Positions 15,862 to 24,456 of a stretch of DNA of 42,735 nt are shown here, piece after piece; within the stretch, counting starts at the first letter, position 1, and each line of letters begins with the position of its first letter. Under the pieces are notes generated by a model, which did not search any database, was not told the DNA's origin, and saw only the letters and a list, made by a program, of their open reading frames with translations. Origin of the DNA: Mesorhizobium prunaredense. GTDB lineage: Bacteria > Pseudomonadota > Alphaproteobacteria > Rhizobiales > Rhizobiaceae. Both the position numbers and the translations under genes were made by a program. The stretch is taken from the NCBI RefSeq assembly GCF_900156895.1, contig NZ_FTPD01000056.1:1-42735 (forward strand), in the 5' to 3' direction.

Positions 15862-17265
15862 ATGGCTAAATCGCGCGTCCAGTTCATTTGCCAGAATTGC
15901 GGATCGGTGCATCAGCGCTGGGCCGGCAAATGTGATGCCTGCGGCGAGTGGAACACGCTGGTCGAGGAAGGCACGTCCGGCGGCATCGGGTCGGGGCCGG
16001 CCAATACCCGCAGTGCGCGCAAGGGCCGCGCCGTGGTGCTCACGACCTTGTCCGGCGACATCGAGGACGCGCCACGCATCGTCTCCGGCATCGGCGAACT
16101 CGACCGCGCCACCGGCGGCGGTTTCGTGCGCGGCTCGGCCCTTCTGGTCGGCGGCGATCCCGGCATCGGCAAGTCGACGCTGTTGACCCAGGCCGCCGCA
16201 GCACTGGCGTCCAAGGGCCACCGCATCGTCTACGTCTCGGGCGAAGAGGCGGTCGCCCAGATCAGGCTGCGCGCGCAGCGGCTCGGCGTCGCCGATACTC
16301 CGGTGGAGCTTGCCGCCGAAACCAACGTCGAGGACATCCTCGCCACCATCGCCGACGGCAAGCGGCCGGACCTGGTGATCCTCGATTCGATCCAGACCTT
16401 GTGGACCGACATGGCCGATTCGGCGCCCGGCACCGTCACCCAGGTGCGTGCCGCCGCCCAGGCGATGATCCGCTATGCCAAATCCACAGGCGCTGCGATC
16501 GTGCTCGTCGGCCACGTCACCAAGGAAGGCCAGATCGCCGGGCCGCGCGTCGTCGAGCATATGGTCGACGCGGTGCTCTATTTCGAGGGCGAAGGCGGCC
16601 ACCACTACCGCATCCTGCGCACGGTCAAGAACCGCTTCGGACCGACCGACGAGATCGGCGTGTTCGAAATGTCTGATATGGGACTGCGCGAGGTCGCCAA
16701 TCCATCCGAGCTTTTTCTCGGCGAACGCCATGCAAAAGCGCCGGGCGCCGCGGTTTTCGCCGGCATGGAAGGTACCAGGCCGGTGCTGGTCGAGATCCAG
16801 GCGCTGGTGGCGCCGTCGTCGCTGGGCACGCCGCGTCGCGCCGTCGTCGGCTGGGACGGCGCCCGGCTGTCGATGATCCTCGCCGTTCTCGAAGCCCATT
16901 GCGGAGTCCGCTTTGGCACGCATGACGTCTATCTCAACGTCGCCGGCGGCTACCGCATCTCGGAGCCGGCCGCCGACCTGGCGGTGGCGGCCGCACTGGT
17001 TTCCTCGCTCACCGGTCTTGCCCTTCCCGCCGATTGCGTCTATTTCGGCGAAATCAGCCTTTCGGGCGCCGTGAGGCCGGTTGCGCACGCGCAGCAGCGC
17101 CTGAAGGAAGCCGAAAAGCTGGGTTTTGGAAGCGCGGTTCTGCCTTTGGGCAGCGAGGAACTTGCCGGGGGGATAGGGGCCGGCGCTTTCCAGCCCACCG
17201 AGCTTGCCGATCTCGTGGCGCGCATAGCCGGCTCACGGCGCAGCCGCGCCGACGAGCAAGAATGA
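15862..17265 (+). CDS. radA: DNA repair protein RadA
   Basis: RecA-like branch-migration helicase that processes recombination intermediates. With the start at 15862 (MAKSRVQF) it has 467 residues; an ATG at 15850 is in frame and cannot be excluded. Domains in order: a C4 zinc finger (Cys10, Cys13, Cys24, Cys27), an ATPase core with Walker A GGDPGIGKST, the RadA-specific KNRFG motif (VKNRFGPTDEIG), and a C-terminal Lon-protease-like domain (GGYRISEPAADLAVAAAL). All key residues are present. It precedes cvpA by 27 nt. Confidence 0.95.
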   Translation: MAKSRVQFICQNCGSVHQRWAGKCDACGEWNTLVEEGTSGGIGSGPANTRSARKGRAVVLTTLSGDIEDAPRIVSGIGELDRATGGGFVRGSALLVGGDPGIGKSTLLTQAAAALASKGHRIVYVSGEEAVAQIRLRAQRLGVADTPVELAAETNVEDILATIADGKRPDLVILDSIQTLWTDMADSAPGTVTQVRAAAQAMIRYAKSTGAAIVLVGHVTKEGQIAGPRVVEHMVDAVLYFEGEGGHHYRILRTVKNRFGPTDEIGVFEMSDMGLREVANPSELFLGERHAKAPGAAVFAGMEGTRPVLVEIQALVAPSSLGTPRRAVVGWDGARLSMILAVLEAHCGVRFGTHDVYLNVAGGYRISEPAADLAVAAALVSSLTGLALPADCVYFGEISLSGAVRPVAHAQQRLKEAEKLGFGSAVLPLGSEELAGGIGAGAFQPTELADLVARIAGSRRSRADEQE

Positions 17266-17292
17266 CGCGGCTCATGAAGTGGGGCAAAAGAC

Positions 17293-17961
17293 ATGCCGAT
17301 TACGCTGCTTGACGGAATTCTCGTCGGCTTCACCTTGGTCTCGGCGATGCTCGCCATGGTTCGCGGCTTTTCGCGCGAGGTCCTATCCGTCATCTCCTGG
17401 ATAGCGGCAGCGGCGGCAGCGTTCTTTTTCTACCAACCGGTCCTGCCTTACGTTCAGCCCTATGTCGACAATGAGAAGATTGCCATGGTGGTGGCCGCCG
17501 GCATCGTCTTCATCGTCGCGCTGATCGTCGTCTCCATCATCACCATGAAGCTCGCCGATTGGATCATCGATTCCAGGGTCGGCGCGCTCGACCGCACACT
17601 TGGTTTCCTCTATGGCGCGGCGCGCGGCATCCTGGTCGTCGCGGTGGCCCTGCTGTTCTTCAACTGGCTGGCCGGCCCCAAGGCTCCGGGCTGGGTCGCC
17701 GATGCCAAGTCGCGGCCGCTGCTCGAATCGATCGGCGCCAAGCTCGAAAGCCTGCTGCCCGAGGATCCGGAAAACGCGATCCTCAACAGGCTCAATCCGA
17801 ATCAGCCGGCACCCGAGACCGGCGCCGAGACACCTCCGGCAGCGGACGCACCCGCGGCGGACGCACCGGCAACCGGCGACGATGCTCCGGCGCCCGAAGG
17901 CAGCGAGACCGACGCGCCACCGGCCGACAATGCACCGGCCAATCCGGCGCCGGCAAACTGA
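17293..17961 (+). CDS. cvpA: CvpA family membrane protein
   Basis: 222 residues with four membrane helices (about 5-23, 32-50, 64-85, 100-123), starting with the family segment LLDGILVGFTLVSAMLAMVRGFSREVLSVISW. The role is unclear; in E. coli cvpA lies upstream of purF and was linked to colicin V production. After residue 165 there is a Pro/Ala/Glu-rich tail, probably disordered. A GGGGCAAAAGAC lies directly before the ATG. It sits between radA and purF on the same strand. Confidence 0.92.
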   Translation: MPITLLDGILVGFTLVSAMLAMVRGFSREVLSVISWIAAAAAAFFFYQPVLPYVQPYVDNEKIAMVVAAGIVFIVALIVVSIITMKLADWIIDSRVGALDRTLGFLYGAARGILVVAVALLFFNWLAGPKAPGWVADAKSRPLLESIGAKLESLLPEDPENAILNRLNPNQPAPETGAETPPAADAPAADAPATGDDAPAPEGSETDAPPADNAPANPAPAN

Positions 17962-17989
17962 CGATCATGTGAAGGCCGCAAACTCTACG

Positions 17990-18018
17990 TTGCTCTCGAG
18001 CAGTCATCACACTATATA
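17990..18018 (+). promoter_or_regulatory. Putative purF promoter
   Basis: TTGCTC (17990-17995) and TATATA (18013-18018), 17 nt apart, in the 78-nt gap between cvpA and purF. No PurR-like operator is evident. Confidence 0.5.
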
Positions 18019-18039
18019 GCGACTTTAGCGGAGCTGAAG

Positions 18040-19509
18040 ATGGCAGACGCAGACGACGTGCTTTCCGCCGAGGCTGACGATCATTTCCATGACGAATGCG
18101 GCGTGTTCGGTATTTTTGGCCGGCAGGACGCTGCGGCTATCGTCACGCTCGGCCTGCATGCGTTGCAGCACCGCGGCCAGGAAGCGGCCGGGATCGTTTC
18201 CTATGACGGCACCCAGTTCCATGTCGAACATCATGTCGGCCTGATCGGCGATACGTTCACCAAACAGCGCGTCATCGACAGCCTGCAAGGCAACCGCGCC
18301 ATCGGCCACACGCGCTACGCCACCACCGGCGGCGCCGGCCAGCGCAACATCCAGCCATTTTTCGCCGAACTCGCCGATGGCGGCTTCGCCGTCGCCCACA
18401 ACGGCAACCTCACCAATGCCATGACTGTGCAGCGCGCGTTGCAGAAACAAGGCGCGATCTTCTCGTCGACCTCCGACACCGAGACGCTGCTGCATCTGGT
18501 CGCCACCAGCAGGGAACGCGATCTCAACTCGCGCTTCATCGATGCGGTGCGCCAGGTCGAAGGCGCCTTCTCGCTGGTGGCGATGACTTCAAAGAAGATG
18601 ATCGGCTGCCGCGATCCGCTCGGCATCCGGCCGCTGGTGCTCGGCGATCTCGACGGCGCCTGGATCCTGGCTTCCGAAACCTGCGCGCTCGACATCATCG
18701 GCGCGCGTTTCGTGCGCGACCTGAAGCCCGGCGAGATGGTGGTCGTCACTGCCAAGGGTATCGAGAGCCTGTTTCCGTTCGAGCCGCAGAAGACCCGCTT
18801 CTGCATCTTCGAGTATGTTTATTTCGCGCGTCCGGATTCGTCGGTCGAAGGCCGCAATGTCTACGAGGTGCGCAAGCGCATCGGCGCCGAGCTGGCGCTC
18901 GAAAGCCCAGTCGAGGCCGATATCGTCGTGCCGGTGCCGGACAGCGGCACTCCGGCGGCGATCGGCTTTTCGCAGGCTGCGGGCATCCCATTCGAGCTCG
19001 GCATCATCCGCAATCACTATGTCGGCCGCACCTTCATCCAGCCCGGCGATTCGATCCGCCACATGGGCGTCAAGCTCAAGCACAACGCCAACCGCCGCAT
19101 GATCGAAGGCAAGCGCGTAGTGCTGGTCGACGATTCGATCGTGCGCGGCACCACCAGCCAAAAGATCGTGCAGATGGTGCGCGATGCCGGCGCCAAGGAA
19201 GTGCACATGCGCATCGCCTCGCCGCCGACGCGCGCTTCCTGCTTCTATGGCGTCGACACGCCGGAGAAGTCGAAGCTGCTGGCGTCGCGCATGTCGGTGG
19301 AAGAGATGGCCGAGTTCATCCGCGTCGATTCACTCGGTTTCCTGTCGATCGACGGGCTCTACCGCGCCGTCGGCGAGGTCGGCCGCGACAATGAGCAGCC
19401 GCAATTCTGCGACGCCTGCTTCACCGGGCAATATCCGACCCGACTTGCCGACTTCGAAGGCTCCGACAATGTGCGCACGCTGTCGCTCTTGGCAGCGGGC
19501 GGGGCGTAG
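18040..19509 (+). CDS. purF: Amidophosphoribosyltransferase
   Basis: First committed enzyme of purine synthesis, making phosphoribosylamine from PRPP and glutamine. It has 489 residues. The class II amidotransferase nucleophile is Cys20 (DECGVFGIFG), exposed after removal of a 19-residue propeptide, as in the Bacillus-type enzyme. The PRPP-binding motif VVLVDDSIVRGTTS is intact. C-terminal cysteines (ATRASCFYGVDTP and FCDACFTGQYPT) match the iron-sulfur-containing type. It probably has its own promoter in the upstream gap. Confidence 0.96.
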   Translation: MADADDVLSAEADDHFHDECGVFGIFGRQDAAAIVTLGLHALQHRGQEAAGIVSYDGTQFHVEHHVGLIGDTFTKQRVIDSLQGNRAIGHTRYATTGGAGQRNIQPFFAELADGGFAVAHNGNLTNAMTVQRALQKQGAIFSSTSDTETLLHLVATSRERDLNSRFIDAVRQVEGAFSLVAMTSKKMIGCRDPLGIRPLVLGDLDGAWILASETCALDIIGARFVRDLKPGEMVVVTAKGIESLFPFEPQKTRFCIFEYVYFARPDSSVEGRNVYEVRKRIGAELALESPVEADIVVPVPDSGTPAAIGFSQAAGIPFELGIIRNHYVGRTFIQPGDSIRHMGVKLKHNANRRMIEGKRVVLVDDSIVRGTTSQKIVQMVRDAGAKEVHMRIASPPTRASCFYGVDTPEKSKLLASRMSVEEMAEFIRVDSLGFLSIDGLYRAVGEVGRDNEQPQFCDACFTGQYPTRLADFEGSDNVRTLSLLAAGGA

Positions 19510-19537
19510 AATTTCCAACTCCGGAGCGAGGTGAGAC

Positions 19538-19831
19538 ATGAGCACTCGAAGGGGCTTGTGGAAGAACCTCAGTGATTCACTCTCTTTTGCGAAATCCTTG
19601 CTCAAAGATCAGATAGATTCCGAGGTCGATATTGATACGCCTCTTGGTAGAGGGTTTCTTTTTTGCCAAGTGAGAGAGTCAAGGGAGACCCAAAACAGAT
19701 ACGTCGTCGTCAAAGCTATCGGCGGTGATTCAACAGTTTTTGTTCCTCTTGATGAGAATTCCGCCAAGCAGTTGATTTCTTTCCTTCAGCTGTCGTTCTT
19801 AGACCAGCAACCTAAGAATAATAACTCATGA
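19538..19831 (+). CDS. AT-rich orphan protein, unknown function
   Basis: 97 residues, starting MSTRRGLWKNLSDSLSFAKSLL; no family recognised. The N-terminal 35 residues are basic and probably helical, the middle (GFLFCQVRESRETQNRYVVVKAIGG) looks like a beta-rich fold, and the tail is polar (QQPKNNNS). There is one Cys and no signal peptide. A strong GGAGCGAGGTGAGAC precedes the ATG, and its stop overlaps the next gene's ATG as ATGA, so it is probably translated and coupled to the SDR. Base composition is clearly more AT-rich than purF and the SDR, with rarer codons, which suggests recent arrival between two old neighbours. Confidence 0.65.
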   Translation: MSTRRGLWKNLSDSLSFAKSLLKDQIDSEVDIDTPLGRGFLFCQVRESRETQNRYVVVKAIGGDSTVFVPLDENSAKQLISFLQLSFLDQQPKNNNS

Positions 19832-20574
19832 CCCCTGCCCTCGACCTTTCCGGCCGCGTCGCGGTCGTCACCGGCGCCTCGCGCGGCATCGGCTACTTCA
19901 TCGCCTTGGAACTTGCCGCCGCTGGAGCGCACGTCATCGCGGTTGCCCGCACTGTCGGCGGACTGGAGGAACTCGACGACCAGATCAAGGCAACGGGCGG
20001 ACAGGCGACGCTGGTGCCGCTCGACCTCGCTGACATGGCCGGCATCGACCGGCTGGGCGGCGCCATCCATGAGCGATGGGGCAAGCTCGACGTCCTGGTC
20101 GCCAATGCGGCGGTGCTCGGCGTCATCTCGCCGATCGGCCATGTCGAGGCCAAGACTTTCGAGAAAGTGATGACCATCAACGTTACCTCGACTTGGCGGC
20201 TGATCCGCTCGGTCGACCCGTTGCTCAGGATCTCGGACGCCGGCCGTGCCATCGTGCTTTCCTCCAATGCCGCCCATTCGGCGCGGGCCTTCTGGACGCC
20301 CTATGCGGCGTCGAAGGCGGCAGTCGAGACCATGATGCGTTCCTGGGCGCATGAGACGGAAAACCTGGCCCTCAGGGTCAATGCCGCCGATCCCGGCGCC
20401 ACCCGCACCGCCATGCGTGCGCAGGCGGTGCCCGGCGAGGATCCGGAGACGCTGCCGCATCCTTCAGAGATCGCCAAACGCATCGTGCCGCTGGCCAGCC
20501 CTGCGCTTACGGAAACCGGGCTGATCTTTCAGGCCAAGCACAACCGCTTTGTTGCCTACCGGCAGCCGGAGTAG
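19828..20574 (+). CDS. Short-chain dehydrogenase/reductase
   Basis: 248 residues of the classical SDR fold: TGASRGIG (about 16-23), NAAV in place of the usual NNAG (93-96), and catalytic Ser (LSSNAAHS), Tyr and Lys (YAASKAA). The ending DPGATRTAMRAQAVPGEDPETL resembles the YciK-like branch, for which the substrate is unknown. Its ATG overlaps the stop of the AT-rich orphan (ATGA). From memory an SDR of this type commonly follows purF in Rhizobiales. The substrate cannot be deduced. Confidence 0.85.
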   Translation: MTPALDLSGRVAVVTGASRGIGYFIALELAAAGAHVIAVARTVGGLEELDDQIKATGGQATLVPLDLADMAGIDRLGGAIHERWGKLDVLVANAAVLGVISPIGHVEAKTFEKVMTINVTSTWRLIRSVDPLLRISDAGRAIVLSSNAAHSARAFWTPYAASKAAVETMMRSWAHETENLALRVNAADPGATRTAMRAQAVPGEDPETLPHPSEIAKRIVPLASPALTETGLIFQAKHNRFVAYRQPE

Positions 20575-20623
20575 TAGACGCATCGCGCATTTCGACGGAA
20601 GAATTGCGCCGCCGCCGACGTTA

Positions 20624-20649
20624 TTGGAATGCCAGATTGGAATGCCAGA
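20624..20649 (+). repeat. 13-bp tandem duplication
   Basis: TTGGAATGCCAGA occurs twice in a row (20624-20636 and 20637-20649), in the short gap before the secreted endostatin-like gene. It probably arose by slippage. It ends 22 nt before that gene's start codon. Confidence 0.8.
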
Positions 20650-20671
20650 TTTTCCGAAACGGAGGACCACC

Positions 20672-21301
20672 ATGCGCAGACTGCTTCTCGTCACCGCCGC
20701 TGCATCGCTGGCAGCCATCGGCGTCGCATCCTCCCAGGATGCGACGATGAGCTTCTTCGTCACCAGCGTCGGCTCGGGCAAGGGCGCCGATCTCGGCGGC
20801 CTCGCGGGCGCCGATGCGCATTGCGCCTCGCTGGCTGAAGCCGCGGGCGTTGCGGGCAAGACATGGCGCGCCTATCTCTCGACCAGCGATACCGATGCGC
20901 GCGATCGCATTGGCACGGGACCGTGGTTCAACGCCAAGGGCGTCAAGATCGCCGACGATGTCGCTTCGTTGCATAGCGATGCCAACGCCATCACCAAGCA
21001 AACAGCGCTCAACGAAAAGGGCGAAGTGGTCAACGGCCGCGGCGACAAGCCCAACCGGCACGACGTGCTGACCGGCTCCAAGCCCGACGGCACGAAAATC
21101 GCCGACCAGACCTGCGGCGACTGGACGCTCAGCGGAGCGGAAGGTGCGGCAATGACGGGCCATCACGACCGCACCGGTCTCGACGATTCGGCCGCCGCCA
21201 AATCGTGGAATTCCTCGCACGCTTCACGCGGCGGCTGTAGTCAGGAGGCGCTGAGGAGCACCGGCGGCGACGGCCTGTTCTACTGCTTTGCCGTAAACTG
21301 A
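20672..21301 (+). CDS. Secreted endostatin/lectin-fold protein (DUF1554-like)
   Basis: 209 residues with a signal peptide (about 1-22, RRLLLVTAAASLAAIGVASS). The mature part begins ATMSFFVTSVGSGKGADLGGLAGADAHCASLAEAAG.AGKTWRAYLST, a pattern I recognise from bacterial proteins related to the collagen XV/XVIII endostatin (C-type-lectin-like) fold, also called DUF1554 in Leptospira. Cysteines in DQTCGDW, RGGCSQ and LFYCF probably form disulfides. Such proteins are common in Rhizobiales; their ligand is unknown. GGAGG 6 nt upstream fixes the ATG at 20672, although the frame is open from 20549. No operon partner is clear. Confidence 0.75.
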   Translation: MRRLLLVTAAASLAAIGVASSQDATMSFFVTSVGSGKGADLGGLAGADAHCASLAEAAGVAGKTWRAYLSTSDTDARDRIGTGPWFNAKGVKIADDVASLHSDANAITKQTALNEKGEVVNGRGDKPNRHDVLTGSKPDGTKIADQTCGDWTLSGAEGAAMTGHHDRTGLDDSAAAKSWNSSHASRGGCSQEALRSTGGDGLFYCFAVN

Positions 21302-21432
21302 GCCGTTCCAACAGACGTAGTACATTCACGCGGGCTGTGATGCCGTGGCGAACCACCGCGCCCGGCCGCGCTTTCGTCGATTGCCCAGAGTTGATAGGAT
21401 CGCCCGACTCCCACAACAAACGAGGAAATCCC

Positions 21433-21639
21433 ATGGCGGCTCCGAGCGTAGCGTTGGTCTGGTATCTGGTGATTGCCGGCCCGCAAGGCGGCATGGTGGT
21501 GCTGCCCAGCACGTTCGACACCCGCGAACAGTGCACCTCCGCCGTCACCGAATATCAGAAGCAGCCAACGCCGGCCGGCTGGTCGGTGCAGTGCGTGCCG
21601 AGCGCCTCGCCTTTCGCCGAAGAAGGCGAAAGTGAGTAG
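21433..21639 (+). CDS. Small hypothetical protein
   Basis: 68 residues, MAAPSVALVWYLVIAGPQGG..., with two cysteines (REQCTSAV, SVQCVPSAS) that could form a disulfide. The N-terminal hydrophobic stretch (APSVALVWYLVIAG) may be a weak signal or simply a buried strand. GAGGAAAT precedes the ATG, which supports translation. No family is recognised. The 131 nt between it and the upstream secreted-protein gene show nothing distinctive. Confidence 0.5.
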   Translation: MAAPSVALVWYLVIAGPQGGMVVLPSTFDTREQCTSAVTEYQKQPTPAGWSVQCVPSASPFAEEGESE

Positions 21640-21654
21640 CTGGCGGCGCGCGTT

Positions 21655-22167
21655 TCAACGCAACGCTCTGACCGTCAGTTCCGGCCTGGCATTGATGGTC
21701 TGAAACACCACGCAGTAGCGTTCGGTCAGCTTGAGCAGCGTGTCGACGCGCTCTTGTGGCTCGTCGCTGTCGAGGTTGAAATTCAGCCGGATGGCGCGGA
21801 AGCCGACCGGCGCATCTTTTGCCACGCCTAGAGTGCCGCGAAAATCGAGATCGCCTTCGGCCTCCACGGTGGTGGCGCCGAGTTTGAACTCCAGCGCCGT
21901 CGCCACTGCCTTCAGCGTTACGCCAGCGCAAGCGACCAGCGCCTCCAGCAGCATGTCGCCCGAGCACAGTTCGAGCCCGGAACCGCCGGTAGCCGGATGC
22001 AGACCGGCAACGGCGAGCGCCCTGCCGGTCTCGACCTTGCAGGCGATCGACTGGTCGTCGACCGAGCCCTTGGCCCGAAGCGTGATCAGCGCGCGCGATG
22101 CGTCGTCGCGATACACCTCCTTGAGCGGCGCCTGCATGGCCTTCAGTTCGGTGGTGTCCATGTCCAA
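21655..22167 (-). CDS. OsmC family peroxiredoxin-like protein
   Basis: 170 residues of the OsmC/Ohr fold. Family members reduce organic hydroperoxides with two cysteines; here these are Cys80 (LVACAGVTLKAVA) and Cys152 (ERYCVVFQT), at the expected spacing. The N-terminal GS..D...ACKVETGR segment is the YhfA-like or general OsmC type rather than strict Ohr. An alternative start at Met3 or Met11 is possible. It is convergent with the small gene on its left and lies downstream of the MerR-type gene on the same strand (125 nt gap), in which a promoter-like TTGTCA-N17-TGAAAT is visible on the minus strand. Confidence 0.85.
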   Translation of the reverse strand: MDMDTTELKAMQAPLKEVYRDDASRALITLRAKGSVDDQSIACKVETGRALAVAGLHPATGGSGLELCSGDMLLEALVACAGVTLKAVATALEFKLGATTVEAEGDLDFRGTLGVAKDAPVGFRAIRLNFNLDSDEPQERVDTLLKLTERYCVVFQTINARPELTVRALR

Positions 22168-22292
22168 CCCTTTTCGGCAGTCAGCTTATCGCTCGTCAGG
22201 ATGCTCGAATAGAACCGGCCTCGATTTCACGACATTTGGATCGGACTGACAAGCTGTCCGGACATTGCCGTGTCGTTAGACCTGGTGCCCTT

Positions 22293-23327
22293 TCATGCGA
22301 CCCAGGGCCGCCACGCGATGACGCCGTCCGTCCGCGCCCGCACCTCGGGTGAGGCCAGGCAGGTGGCGACGGCCTCGTAGCCGGGAGTGCCGGGGTACCG
22401 GGCGACGCACGTTGGCGGGCTGTGATTGGCGGGGCAGAGGATGATCGCTTCGTCGGTGCCGACAGCTGCCAAGTCCAGTATCGCGCAGGAGCGCGTGAGC
22501 AGAAAAAGTGGTCGACCGCCGGGGCCGCGGCGACGCAAATGGGCGATCACAGCCTCTTGCGAGGCGTGATCCAGCCCCCGTTCGATCATATCGACGACCA
22601 GGATGGCCGGGCCTTCGGCTTCCAATGCGGCGAGTAGAGCGATCAGTGCGTCGGACACCGCGGCGCCGTCCTCGATGAGCCAGGCCAGAGTCTGACCAAC
22701 CCGCGACCTGAGAGCCGGGTCGGCGTCCACGCGAGCCAGAGCTGCCGCACAGCCATTCGCCAGTCGGTCCAAGCCAAGGAAGGCGGCGTCAGGCAATGTC
22801 TCGGCCAGGCGCTGAGCCAGCCGGGTCTTGCCACTGCCCAGCGGACCGATGATGTAGTTCAGCGGTCGGATATGTCCCAGTTCGAACCGCTCGCCTCCCC
22901 AAGGCCAGGGAAGGTCGAAAGCGACGCTGAGCGTAGCCTCTGGCGCCATCAGGCGCGCCAGTTCCCCGGCGCTTGGCGCTTCGCCTCGAGCGAGGTCGTC
23001 CCGCAGGCGCCCGATCTTCTCTATTACGCCGACAAGCTGGCGCAGCCGGCTCTCGAGTACTGCCTGGTGTGCGGCCAAGGCCGGCTCCATGCCCCGGGAG
23101 TCACCCTCCAACACCCGCGCCACCTGGGCCAAGCTGAAGCCAAGCGCGCGCAGGGCCGCGATCTCGGCGGCGCGGCTCATTTCGACAGGACCGTAGGCCC
23201 GCCATCCCGCCGCGGTGCGGATCGGAGCGATCAGGCCGCGCTGCTCATAAAGCCGCAGGGCCTTGGCCGACACCCCGAGCCGGCCGGCGGCTTCGGAAGC
23301 GTTCAGGAACTGGGCGGAAGAGCTCAT
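22293..23327 (-). CDS. MerR-type HTH regulator fused to a P-loop ATPase domain
   Basis: 344 residues. Residues 7-75 are a MerR winged helix-turn-helix (ASEAAGRLGVSAKALRLYEQRGLI ... GWRAYGP), followed by a dimerisation helix (about 85-115). Instead of a ligand pocket, residues 150-300 look like an ABC/AAA-type ATPase: Walker A GPLGSGKT (161-168), Walker B ILVVD (242-246), then ERGLD and a FLLTRS stretch resembling the H-loop region. No LSGGQ-like signature is visible. The effector and the targets are unknown; nucleotide binding might be the sensory input. Its own promoter has the long spacer typical of MerR control. It lies upstream of osmC on the same strand and divergent from an EamA transporter, both plausible targets. 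Confidence 0.8.
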   Translation of the reverse strand: MSSSAQFLNASEAAGRLGVSAKALRLYEQRGLIAPIRTAAGWRAYGPVEMSRAAEIAALRALGFSLAQVARVLEGDSRGMEPALAAHQAVLESRLRQLVGVIEKIGRLRDDLARGEAPSAGELARLMAPEATLSVAFDLPWPWGGERFELGHIRPLNYIIGPLGSGKTRLAQRLAETLPDAAFLGLDRLANGCAAALARVDADPALRSRVGQTLAWLIEDGAAVSDALIALLAALEAEGPAILVVDMIERGLDHASQEAVIAHLRRRGPGGRPLFLLTRSCAILDLAAVGTDEAIILCPANHSPPTCVARYPGTPGYEAVATCLASPEVRARTDGVIAWRPWVA

Positions 23328-23355
23328 GAATCACCTCGTTGCTGTTGACCGCCTT

Positions 23356-23386
23356 TCTATCGGGGCTGACCCAAGGGCCGAGTCAA
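23356..23386 (-). promoter_or_regulatory. MerR-type promoter with 19-bp spacer
   Basis: On the minus strand TTGACT (23386-23381) and GATAGA (23361-23356) are 19 nt apart, the over-long spacing that MerR proteins correct by twisting DNA. The spacer region contains a short dyad, TCGG with CCGA. It drives the MerR-ATPase gene, so autoregulation is likely. Confidence 0.55.
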
Positions 23387-23562
23387 CAGGGATGTTCGCC
23401 GTCCGCGGGAGCCGTGCGAAAGGGATAGTCACTTCGTGTCGAACTGACACATCGGCTTTGATGAGATGAATCGACTTGCAAAGGGCATTTCCGCAGCGGC
23501 TGTAGGATACGGCAACCCTGGTGACAGTATGGTGTCAGGACAAGGCAGCGTAGTCTGGTGAC

Positions 23563-24456
23563 ATGACGGGATCCCTAACCATGCCTGACACCGCCGCCGA
23601 GCGCACCATTGGCATCATCCTGGTTTCGGCGTCGGCAGCCGTCTTCGGCCTCACCGGCGTATTGACCAAGTCGATCCATGCCGACGCACTCACCATCACC
23701 TGCTGGCGCGGCTTCGTCGGCTCGATCCTGATCAGCCTCTATGTGCTTTGGCGGCGCCGCCAATCCGGTGGGCGTGAAAGCCTGCGCCTCGGCTGGCGCG
23801 GCTGGCTGTTGGCGATCGAGGGCGCGCTAGCCAGCATCGCCTTCATCTCGGCGTTCAAGTTCACCTTCGTCGCCAATGTTGCGATCATCTACGCCACTGC
23901 GCCCTTCGTCACCGCGCTGCTTGCCTTCATTCTGGTTCGTGAGCGCTTCCGTCTGCAGACGCTTGCCGCCGCCGCCGTGTCGCTCAGCGGCGTGGCGATC
24001 ATGGTCTGGTCCGGCTTCGGCACCGGCCATCTGTTCGGCGACGGGCTGGCGCTGCTGATGACAATCGGCAGCGCGCTCTACATGATCATGGTGCGCGCTT
24101 TCCGCGACACGCCGGTGGTGTGGGCCGGGGCGGTGTCGGCATTCCTTTTGTTCGTGCTCGGTTGGTTCGTCACCGATCCATTGGCCGTCTCGGCCAGGGA
24201 CGCAGTGTTGCTCGTCGCCTTCGGCACGTCGTTCGCGCTGGCCTCTATTCTGTGGACGGAGGGCGCGCGGCTCATTCCGGCTGCCGAATCCGGCCTGCTG
24301 GGCTCGGCTGAAGTACCGTTCGCGATCCTGTTCGCCTTCTTGTTTCTGGCCGAGGTCCCGCCAGCCGCCAGCATGATCGGCGGCGCCATCGTGCTCTGCG
24401 CGGTGTTCGCCCATGCCGGGCGCGACTGGCAAGCGGCCAGGCAGCGCTCTGCCTGA
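23563..24456 (+). CDS. EamA/DMT family transporter
   Basis: 297 residues with ten predicted membrane helices arranged as two EamA repeats (about 15-145 and 155-285). The first repeat has ASAAVFGLTGVLTKSI and CWRGFVGS, the second VPFAILFAFLFLAEVPP, both typical of drug/metabolite exporters. The substrate is unknown. The start at 23563 is used; Met7 (23581) is an alternative. A direct repeat CTGGTGACA (23518-23526 and 23555-23563) brackets the leader. It is divergent from the MerR-ATPase gene, which could control it. Confidence 0.85.
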   Translation: MTGSLTMPDTAAERTIGIILVSASAAVFGLTGVLTKSIHADALTITCWRGFVGSILISLYVLWRRRQSGGRESLRLGWRGWLLAIEGALASIAFISAFKFTFVANVAIIYATAPFVTALLAFILVRERFRLQTLAAAAVSLSGVAIMVWSGFGTGHLFGDGLALLMTIGSALYMIMVRAFRDTPVVWAGAVSAFLLFVLGWFVTDPLAVSARDAVLLVAFGTSFALASILWTEGARLIPAAESGLLGSAEVPFAILFAFLFLAEVPPAASMIGGAIVLCAVFAHAGRDWQAARQRSA

